Part shown: piece after piece, positions 1 to 4,646 of the stretch
Layout of the letters: each line of letters starts with the position of its first letter
How positions within the stretch are numbered: position 1 is the stretch's first letter
Assembly: GCA_027622795.1 (NCBI GenBank)
Contig: JAQBZA010000164.1
Span: 1 to 7,199, forward strand
DNA length: 7,199 bases
Direction of reading: 5' to 3'
Origin: Planctomycetota bacterium
GTDB taxonomy: Bacteria > Planctomycetota > Planctomycetia > Pirellulales > UBA1268
Made by a program: the position numbers and the translations under genes
Notes under the pieces: model-generated
What the model saw: only the letters and a program-made list of their open reading frames with translations
What the model was told of the DNA's origin: nothing
Databases searched by the model: none

Positions 1-2
1 GG

Positions 3-320
3 CGGGTTGAGATCCCGCGGGTCGTGCGTCATCCAAAGTATGGCCGCATTCTGCATCGCCGCACCGTCTGCCACGTGCATGACGAGCAGGATGAGTCGCA
101 GCCCGGCGACCTCGTGGAAATCGTGGAGTGCCGGCCGCGGAGCCGGTTGAAGCGGTGGGAACTGGTGCGGGTTGTTCAGAAGAGCCGGGCTGTCGATCTG
201 GCGTCGCTGCGAAGCGGGGCCCGGGCCACCGAGATGCGGGAGACCGCCGCCCGCGCCGAAGAGGCCGCCGCGACTGGTTCCGAGGGCGAGTCGCGTGATC
301 AAGAAGGGGCCGCCACATGA
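3..320 (+). CDS. rpsQ: Small-subunit ribosomal protein S17 (uS17), 5'-truncated by the window edge
   Basis: This is the C-terminal 105 residues of S17, an early-assembling protein that binds 16S rRNA in the 30S body. The frame is open from base 3 with no stop, so the true start lies upstream; the in-frame GTG at 24 is internal, because the residues before it (VEIPRVV) already match the S17 beta-strand. The family core is visible: a RHPKYGR segment, HVHDEQDE, GDLVEIVECRP, and the KRWELVRVV strand that normally ends the protein. About 45 further residues follow, rich in Ala, Glu and Arg, which E. coli-type S17 (84 residues) lacks. The stop overlaps the rplN start as ATGA, implying translational coupling. 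Identity is secure; the role of the tail is unknown. Confidence 0.93.
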   Translation, partial: RVEIPRVVRHPKYGRILHRRTVCHVHDEQDESQPGDLVEIVECRPRSRLKRWELVRVVQKSRAVDLASLRSGARATEMRETAARAEEAAATGSEGESRDQEGAAT

Positions 321-685
321 TCCAGATGCAAACGCGGCTTCAGGTCGCCGACAACACCGGTGCCAAGGAAGTGATGTGCTTCAAGGTGCTCGGTGGTAGC
401 AAGAAGCGAACCGCCGGGATCGGCGACGTCATCGTCTGCAGCGTGAAGAGCGTGATCCCGGGCAGCGACGTCAAGAAGAAGGCCGTCGTGAAGGCGGTGA
501 TCGTGCGGTGCAAGAGCCCGACCCGCCGCGATGATGGCAGCTACGTGCGGTTTGACAGCAACGCCTGCGTGATCATCGACAACGACAAGAATCCTAAGGG
601 CACGCGAATTTTCGGGGCCGTCGCCCGGGAACTCCGCGACCGTAATTTCATGAAGATCGTCAGCCTGGCGAGCGAGGTGGTGTGA
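317..685 (+). CDS. rplN: Large-subunit ribosomal protein L14 (uL14)
   Basis: L14 binds 23S rRNA on the subunit interface and forms bridges to 16S rRNA; it is also the site where RsfS silences the 50S subunit in many bacteria. The 122-residue product is the usual length. Family features include the N-terminal MIQMQTRLQVADNTGAK, the GGSKKRTAGIGD turn, the signature around residues 60-86 (AVIVRCKSPTRRDDGS, then VRFDSNACVI), GTRIFGAVARELR and the FMKIVSLASEVV end. The ATG at 317 overlaps the rpsQ stop by four bases and has AAGGGG at 304-309, seven bases upstream, so the start is well supported. The stop touches the rplX start. Nothing in the protein looks unusual. Confidence 0.98.
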   Translation: MIQMQTRLQVADNTGAKEVMCFKVLGGSKKRTAGIGDVIVCSVKSVIPGSDVKKKAVVKAVIVRCKSPTRRDDGSYVRFDSNACVIIDNDKNPKGTRIFGAVARELRDRNFMKIVSLASEVV

Positions 686-1017
686 TGTTGATTCGTTCCG
701 GTGACCTCGTGGAGGTGACAACGGGCAACGCCCGTGGCACTCGAGCCAAGGTGCTCTCCGTGCTGCCTGCCAAGGGCAAGCTCGTGGTGGAGGGCGTCAA
801 TCGCGTCTATCGGCACATCAAGCGGAGCCAGAAAAACCCGCAGGGGGGGCGGCTCAGCAAGGAGATGCCTGTGGATGCCTCCAACGTGCTGATCGTCTGT
901 GCGGCCTGTGGCAAGGCGACGCGGATCGGGGTGAAGGTGGAGGCTGATGGCAGCCGGTCGCGGGCCTGCCGCACGTGCGGAGCCGACCTTGGCAGCATCC
1001 GAAAGGCGAAGGCATAG
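685..1017 (+). CDS. rplX: Large-subunit ribosomal protein L24 (uL24), four-cysteine zinc-ribbon form
   Basis: L24 is an assembly initiator that binds the 5' end of 23S rRNA. The 110-residue product begins with a KOW-type fold (residues 1-35, GDLVEV through VVEGVN) and continues with the YRHIKRSQKNPQGG loop. The C-terminal half carries CAAC (Cys72, Cys75) and CRTC (Cys95, Cys98), the pattern of the zinc-binding version of L24; Proteobacterial forms usually lose these cysteines. I chose ATG 685 over GTG 682 because the SD-like GAGGTG at 674-679 is five bases from the ATG but only two from the GTG. The ATG overlaps the rplN stop as TGATG, so translation is probably coupled. Metal binding is inferred from cysteine spacing. 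Confidence 0.95.
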   Translation: MLIRSGDLVEVTTGNARGTRAKVLSVLPAKGKLVVEGVNRVYRHIKRSQKNPQGGRLSKEMPVDASNVLIVCAACGKATRIGVKVEADGSRSRACRTCGADLGSIRKAKA

Positions 1018-1088
1018 GAAACGCGTCGGCGACGACGACCCCAGGCAACCGAATTCAAAGCAATCGAATCAAGTTCAGGAACGTGGTG

Positions 1089-1700
1089 ATGGCAAAGAAG
1101 ACAAAAGCACAATCCGCCGCCCCGGGGCCCGCCGGCACCCCGCGGATGCTCGAGCATTACACGAACACGGTGCGGCCGGAACTAGCCAAGAAGCTGGCGA
1201 CGACCAATCCCCACGCCATCCCGAAGCTGGAAAAGATCGTCGTCAACATGGGTGTCGGCGTGGCCGTGACCGAGAAGAAGTATCTCGAAGAGGCGCTCGC
1301 CGCGATGGCCCAGGTGACTGGCCAAAAGCCGATTGCCACGCTGTCGAAGGCGGCCGTTGCAGGATTCAAGCTCCGCGAGAATCTCCCGATCGGCTGCAAG
1401 GTGACGCTCCGCGGCCGGCGGATGTATGAGTTTCTCGATCGTCTGGTGTCGCTCGCGCTGCCCCGGGTCCGCGACTTCCGTGGCCTCTCCCGCACCGCGT
1501 TTGACGGCCACGGCAACTACAGCCTGGGGCTGGCCGAGCAGAACGTGTTTCCCGAGATCAATCCCGACAAGTTCACCCGGCCGCAGGGCATGAACATCAC
1601 GTTCGTCACGACGGCCCGCACCGATGACGATGCCCGCGAGTTTCTCGTGGCCATGGGAATGCCGCTCAAAAAGGAAGGCGAAGAGGGGGCCGCGGCGTAG
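1089..1700 (+). CDS. rplE: Large-subunit ribosomal protein L5 (uL5) with N-terminal extension
   Basis: L5 binds 5S rRNA and places it in the central protuberance, contacting the P-site tRNA. The 203-residue product is about 20 longer than the common 180. The core starts near residue 20 (MLEHYTNTVRPELAKKL), followed by the signature PKLEKIVVNMGVGVA (45-59), TGQKPIATLSKAAVAGFKLRE, GCKVTLRGRRMYEFLDRLVSL, FPEINPDK and the C-terminal MNITFVTTARTDDDAREFL. ATG 1089 is chosen because AGGA at 1077-1080 lies eight bases upstream; the alternative ATG 1146 would fit the family length but has no SD. The extra N-terminus is Lys/Ala/Pro-rich. A 71-base leader separates it from rplX. In E. coli, S8 represses the spc operon at this gene's start; I could not recognise that site here. 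Confidence 0.96.
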   Translation: MAKKTKAQSAAPGPAGTPRMLEHYTNTVRPELAKKLATTNPHAIPKLEKIVVNMGVGVAVTEKKYLEEALAAMAQVTGQKPIATLSKAAVAGFKLRENLPIGCKVTLRGRRMYEFLDRLVSLALPRVRDFRGLSRTAFDGHGNYSLGLAEQNVFPEINPDKFTRPQGMNITFVTTARTDDDAREFLVAMGMPLKKEGEEGAAA

Positions 1701-1707
1701 CGGCTCC
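1685..1707 (+). promoter_or_regulatory. Short GC-rich hairpin across the rplE stop codon
   Basis: GGGGCCGC at 1686-1693 can pair with GCGGCTCC at 1700-1707, giving an 8-bp stem with one G-U pair and a six-base loop. The TAG stop (1698-1700) sits at the loop/3'-arm junction. No T-run follows, so it is not a classical terminator. It may be chance in GC-rich DNA. Confidence 0.3.
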
Positions 1708-1766
1708 AGTTGACCGAGTTGGAGAGATGATGCGTCTCCGTAGGGGGGCGAGCCCAGGAACCAGGT

Positions 1767-1952
1767 ATGGCAAGCAAATCGAAGATCGCAGCCGCCAAGC
1801 GACCGCCGAAGTTTTCTACGCGGAAGGTGCACCGCTGCATGCTGTGCGGCCGCCCGCGGGCCGTGTATCGCAAGTTTGGCATGTGCCGCATCTGTTTCCG
1901 GAAACTCGCCGACCTGGGTTGTATTCCGGGCGTTCGCAAGGCCAGTTGGTAG
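1767..1952 (+). CDS. rpsN: Small-subunit ribosomal protein S14, short zinc-ribbon type (uS14, type Z)
   Basis: S14 sits in the head of the 30S subunit, binds 16S rRNA late in assembly and is needed for tRNA binding. The 61-residue length is exactly that of the zinc form. Two CxxC pairs, CMLC (Cys24, Cys27) and CRIC (Cys40, Cys43), are separated by 12 residues as in the zinc-knuckle family, followed by the conserved FRKLADLG, IPGVRKASW end. ATG 1767 has AGGA at 1756-1759, seven bases upstream. It lies between rplE and rpsH, the standard spc position, with a 66-base leader. Bacteria with this form often encode a longer zinc-free paralogue elsewhere for zinc starvation; none is in this window. 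Confidence 0.97.
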   Translation: MASKSKIAAAKRPPKFSTRKVHRCMLCGRPRAVYRKFGMCRICFRKLADLGCIPGVRKASW

Positions 1953-1965
1953 AGGACCACAAACC

Positions 1966-2361
1966 ATGATGACTGATCCGATCGCCGACATGCTCACCCG
2001 CATCCGCAATGCGGTCCGTATCGAACGGCCCACGGTGGAGGTGCCCGCCTCGAAGGTGAAGCGGGGAGTTGCCGACGTGCTGAAGCGTGAAGGCTTTATC
2101 TGGGACTGGCGGGAGGTGGAGGGCGGACCGGTGCCCAGCCTGCAACTGGAACTCAAGTACGGCCCCAACGGGGAGCGGCTGATCCGCCACATCAAGCGGG
2201 TGAGCTCACCGGGGCGGCGTGTCTATAGCCGTTCGGCCCGGCTTCGGCCCGTGCTCGGTGGCCTCGGCATTTCGATTCTCTCGACCTCGAGCGGCGTGGT
2301 AAGCGATCGCGAGGCCCGGCAGCGGAAACTCGGCGGCGAAGTGCTCTGCGAACTCTGGTAG
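1966..2361 (+). CDS. rpsH: Small-subunit ribosomal protein S8 (uS8)
   Basis: S8 is a primary 16S rRNA-binding protein that organises the central domain of the 30S subunit; in E. coli it also represses its own operon. The product has 131 residues, the usual size. The N-terminus has DPIADMLTRIRNA, then VPASKVKRGVADVLKREGFI. The C-terminal half has RVSSPGRRVY, LGGLGISILSTSSGVVSDREAR (the Ser-rich stretch at 106-110 is the rRNA-contact signature) and a GGEVLCELW end. Two ATGs are adjacent (1966 and 1969); AGAGGA at 1951-1956 lies nine bases before the first, which I prefer. The SD overlaps the rpsN stop codon, so the two genes are probably translated together. Confidence 0.97.
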   Translation: MMTDPIADMLTRIRNAVRIERPTVEVPASKVKRGVADVLKREGFIWDWREVEGGPVPSLQLELKYGPNGERLIRHIKRVSSPGRRVYSRSARLRPVLGGLGISILSTSSGVVSDREARQRKLGGEVLCELW

Positions 2362-2402
2362 GCCGCCCCAGGCCCGAATCAACCCGTTCAATTCAGATAT
2401 TC

Positions 2403-2421
2403 AGGATTTCGAGGATCAGGA
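2403..2421 (+). promoter_or_regulatory. rplF leader with three SD-like AGGA elements
   Basis: AGGA occurs at 2403, 2412 and 2418 within imperfect repeats of an ATTCAGG-like unit just before the rplF start at 2423. The middle one (GAGGA, 2411-2415) is seven bases from the ATG and is the likely ribosome site; the last is too close to the ATG and the first too far. The leader is less GC-rich than the genes around it. Confidence 0.5.
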
Positions 2422-2422
2422 C

Positions 2423-2968
2423 ATGTCCCGTATCGGCAAAGCGCCCGTGCAGATTCCGAAAGGCGTGAAAATCGCCATCGAAGCCGGCACGGTGAAAGTG
2501 GAAGGCCCACTCGGCAAGCTCGAGCAGCGGCTGCATCCGGCGGTCTCCGTGGAGGTCGATCAGTCCGGCGGCGTGCTCTCCGTCAACCGGGCCGACGACA
2601 ATCGCGTGTCACGTTCGGTGCATGGCCTGACCCGGGCTCTCATCGCCAATATGGTGGAGGGTGTCGAGAAGGGCTTCGAGAAGAAACTCGAGATCGTCGG
2701 TGTCGGTTACCTCGCCGCGATCCAAAACAATGTGTTGCAGCTACGCGTCGGCTTTGCCAACGAGTTGCATGTGCCGATCCCGAAGGGGCTCACGGTGACC
2801 TGCCCCGACCAGACGCATGTGAGCATCAAGGGCATCGACAAGCAGCAGGTCGGCCAGTTTGCCGCGGAAGTCAGAGCCCTGCGGAAGCCTGAGCCCTACA
2901 AGGGCAAGGGCATCCGATACGAAAACGAACAGGTTCGCCGGAAGGCCGGTAAGGCCGTCACCAAGTAA
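2423..2968 (+). CDS. rplF: Large-subunit ribosomal protein L6 (uL6)
   Basis: L6 binds 23S rRNA near the sarcin-ricin loop, close to the site where translation factors act. The 181-residue product shows the two repeated L6 domains: residues 1-82 (MSRIGKAPVQIPKGV, then VEGPLGKLEQRL, and NRADDNRVSRSVHGLTRALIANMVEGV) and 83-181 (GFEKKLEIVGVGYLA, LRVGFANELHVPIPKGL). The family signature KPEPYKGKGIRY is at 155-166, followed by a basic tail. Length and both domains are normal. ATG 2423 has GAGGA seven bases upstream. A 61-base leader separates it from rpsH. Confidence 0.98.
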   Translation: MSRIGKAPVQIPKGVKIAIEAGTVKVEGPLGKLEQRLHPAVSVEVDQSGGVLSVNRADDNRVSRSVHGLTRALIANMVEGVEKGFEKKLEIVGVGYLAAIQNNVLQLRVGFANELHVPIPKGLTVTCPDQTHVSIKGIDKQQVGQFAAEVRALRKPEPYKGKGIRYENEQVRRKAGKAVTK

Positions 2969-3003
2969 GCCAGCAATCCCTCCCCACCACGCACCAACCA
3001 GCC

Positions 3004-3372
3004 ATGGACCACGCCCGCACGATCCTCCGCCAACGCCAGCGCCGTCGCTACCGCGTCCGCCGTCACCTTCGTGGCACGGCCGAGCGGCCCCGGCTTTCCG
3101 TCTTCCGCACCAGCAAGCATATCTACGCCCAGATCATCGATGATGCCTCCGGCCGCACGCTCGTGTCGGCCAGCACGATGGACAAGAAGCTTCGCGACAG
3201 TGTCGGCTTCGGAGGCAACCAGACGGCAGCCACGGCGGTTGGCCAGGAGGTGGCTGCCCGCGCCAAGGCGGCCGGTATTTCCCAGGTCTGCTTCGATCGC
3301 GGTGCCTTTCGCTACCACGGCCGCGTGGCCGCCCTCGCCAACGCCGCCCGGGAAGCGGGCCTCGAGTTTTAA
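3004..3372 (+). CDS. rplR: Large-subunit ribosomal protein L18 (uL18)
   Basis: L18 binds 5S rRNA with L5 and L25-type proteins and anchors it to the 50S subunit. The 122-residue product is a typical length. The N-terminus is strongly basic (RQRQRRRYRVRRHLRG), as expected for 5S RNA binding, followed by the core TAERPRLSVFRTSKHIYAQIIDD and GRTLVSAST, then AVGQEVAARAKAAGISQVCFDRG, the YHGRVAALANAAREAGLEF end. ATG 3004 is the only plausible start. The 35-base leader (2969-3003) is C-rich and contains no SD-like sequence, unlike most neighbours, so initiation may rely on coupling to rplF or on an unstructured leader. Confidence 0.96.
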   Translation: MDHARTILRQRQRRRYRVRRHLRGTAERPRLSVFRTSKHIYAQIIDDASGRTLVSASTMDKKLRDSVGFGGNQTAATAVGQEVAARAKAAGISQVCFDRGAFRYHGRVAALANAAREAGLEF

Positions 3373-3432
3373 GATCGCATTTTCAGAATCACACTTCCAA
3401 CATCAGCCGATTTTTCCCGAAGGGAGCCAGCC

Positions 3433-3954
3433 GTGTCGACCGGAACCAGACAAGAAAAAGAATCCCGCGCCGGTGGCGAGTTTGCCGAAAAGGTGGTGAA
3501 GGTGCGGCGGTGTGCCACGGTCGTGAAGGGCGGCCGTCGGTTCAGCTTTGCCGGACTCGTGGTCGTCGGCAATGGCCGCGGCAAGGTGGGCGTCGGCTAT
3601 GGCAAGGCCAATGAGGTGCCGCCGGCCGTGGAAAAGGCGATCAAGGACGGCATGAAGAATCTTGTCGAGGTGCCGCTTGATGGCGGCACGATCCCGCACC
3701 GCGTGGAAGGCTTGAGCGGCACCGCGAAGGTGCTTCTGCTGCCGGCCAGTCCGGGCACCGGGATCATCGCCGGGGCGGCCGTGCGGGCAGTCTGCGAGTC
3801 GGCGGGAATCCATGACGTGCTCACAAAGTGCCACGGGTCGACCAACCCGGTCAACCTCGTGAAGGCGGCCGTCGAAGCTCTCAAGCAGCTGCGGACGCGA
3901 GCCGACGTGGAGCGGCTTCGCGGCGTGACACTCGGCCCCGAGCAGGCGCACTGA
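3433..3954 (+). CDS. rpsE: Small-subunit ribosomal protein S5 (uS5)
   Basis: S5 lies on the back of the 30S subunit near the decoding region, affects accuracy and helps form the mRNA entry channel. The 173 residues hold an N-terminal dsRNA-binding-like domain (about 18-82; VVKGGRRFSFAGLVVVGNG, VGVGYGKANEVPPAVEKA) and a C-terminal domain (about 88-155; ASPGTGIIAGAAVRAV, GIHDVLTKCHGSTNP). The KGG loop at 32-34 is the region changed in spectinomycin-resistant mutants of other bacteria, and it looks wild type. The start is GTG 3433, supported by AGGGAG at 3421-3426, six bases upstream; no ATG fits. The next gene is rplO, with no rpmD between. Confidence 0.97.
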   Translation: MSTGTRQEKESRAGGEFAEKVVKVRRCATVVKGGRRFSFAGLVVVGNGRGKVGVGYGKANEVPPAVEKAIKDGMKNLVEVPLDGGTIPHRVEGLSGTAKVLLLPASPGTGIIAGAAVRAVCESAGIHDVLTKCHGSTNPVNLVKAAVEALKQLRTRADVERLRGVTLGPEQAH

Positions 3955-4040
3955 AGTTTTCGGCTGTTCGTTTCCCCCTCCGCCCCGATGAGATCACCCT
4001 TCAACCCTGCGAATCTGTTTCCGGAATCTGGAGCCCTGGC

Positions 4041-4562
4041 ATGAAACTCAACGACGTCAATCGAGGCGTGCATAAGAACAAGAAGCGGTTGCGAGTGGGG
4101 CGGGGGCCCGGCTCGGGCCGCGGCAAGACATCGGGTCGGGGCCACAAGGGGCAGGGGCAGCTGGCCGGCTGGTCGGCGCCATCGATCTTCGAGGGCGGCC
4201 GCTCCCCGATCATCCGCCGCCTTCCCAAGCGGGGCTTCAATAACAGTTTTGCCCGTTCGGTGATCGCCGTGAACGTCGCCGTGCTCGAAGAGCGGTTTGC
4301 TGCTGGCGACGACGTGACACCGGAGGCCCTCCGTACGCGGGGCATCTGCAAGGGGATCTGGGATGAACTCAAGATTCTCGGGGCGGGAAAGCTGACCAAG
4401 TCGCTGAAGGTTTCTGCGCACCATTTCAGTGCTCAGGCCCGGGAAAAAATCACAGCCGCCGGCGGCTCAGTGACCGATCTTGCTGGGCCGGCGCCGGTAA
4501 AGCGAGGCAGCGGAAAAAAGAGTACCAAACAGGGATCGCCGAAACCGCGTGCCGAGGGATAA
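4041..4562 (+). CDS. rplO: Large-subunit ribosomal protein L15 (uL15) with basic C-terminal tail
   Basis: L15 is a late-assembling 50S protein whose extended N-terminus threads between 23S rRNA domains. The 173-residue product has the very basic Gly/Arg/Lys N-terminus (KKRLRVGRGPGSGRGKTSGRGHKGQ, residues 14-38 in order), then FEGGRSPIIRRLPKRGFNN, and the globular domain ending in KITAAGGSVTDL (136-147). About 26 more Lys/Gly/Ser/Pro-rich residues follow, beyond the usual family end. I chose ATG 4041 because TGGAG ends seven bases before it; the same frame is open far upstream inside rpsE, but that part is not L15-like. The gene follows rpsE after 86 bases and precedes secY, as is standard. 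Confidence 0.96.
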   Translation: MKLNDVNRGVHKNKKRLRVGRGPGSGRGKTSGRGHKGQGQLAGWSAPSIFEGGRSPIIRRLPKRGFNNSFARSVIAVNVAVLEERFAAGDDVTPEALRTRGICKGIWDELKILGAGKLTKSLKVSAHHFSAQAREKITAAGGSVTDLAGPAPVKRGSGKKSTKQGSPKPRAEG

Positions 4563-4575
4563 TCTCAGACGGCGG

Positions 4576-4618
4576 GCGCGGCATGCCCCGGCGGGATGGG
4601 GGCATCAGCGTGCCGCGC
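4576..4618 (+). promoter_or_regulatory. Strong GC-rich hairpin in the rplO-secY spacer
   Basis: GCGCGGCATGC (4576-4586) pairs with GCGTGCCGCGC (4608-4618), an 11-bp stem with one G-U pair and a 21-base loop. An alternative inner stem, ATGCCCC (4583-4589) with GGGGCAT (4599-4605), is also perfect and competes for the top of the first stem. No T-run follows, so it is not an intrinsic terminator. It ends seven bases before the AAGGAAAGGAA ribosome site of secY (4626-4635 region), which suggests a role in mRNA processing, stability or secY translation. Confidence 0.6.
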
Positions 4619-4625
4619 ACGATCA

Positions 4626-4646
4626 AGGAAAGGAACCGGCTTCGTG
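4626..4646 (+). promoter_or_regulatory. secY ribosome site with tandem AGGAA and GTG start
   Basis: Two overlapping SD-like units (AAGGAAAGGAA from 4625/4626 to 4635) lie eight bases before GTG 4644. This decides the secY start: the in-frame ATG at 4596 is inside the hairpin loop and would add about 16 residues unlike SecY. Confidence 0.75.

Noticed and set aside
1018..1088. S8-repressor target like that of E. coli spc mRNA in the rplE leader
   Set aside because: I found no stem resembling 16S helix 21 with its conserved core bases; only a small CGTC/GACG hairpin is present.
947..1429. 160-codon + strand frame overlapping rplX and rplE
   Set aside because: Out-of-frame shadow of two secure genes, rich in Arg, Gly and Pro with no recognisable motif.
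1727..1969. 80-codon frame starting after GGAGAG
   Set aside because: It overlaps rpsN in another frame and its translation is not protein-like; rpsN with its zinc ribbon explains the region.
1182..2195. Antisense open frame of 337 codons
   Set aside because: It lies opposite rplE, rpsN and rpsH, which are certain. Long antisense frames are expected in GC-rich codon usage, and the translation shows no domain I recognise.
3346..3370. Possible terminator at the rplR end (GCCCG/CGGGC stem followed by TTTT)
   Set aside because: The stem is only 5 bp, lies within the coding sequence and is separated from the short T-run by six bases; termination in mid-operon is unlikely.
3597..4424. Antisense open frame of 275 codons
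   Set aside because: Opposite rpsE and rplO; low-complexity Arg/Pro/Ala translation typical of a shadow frame.
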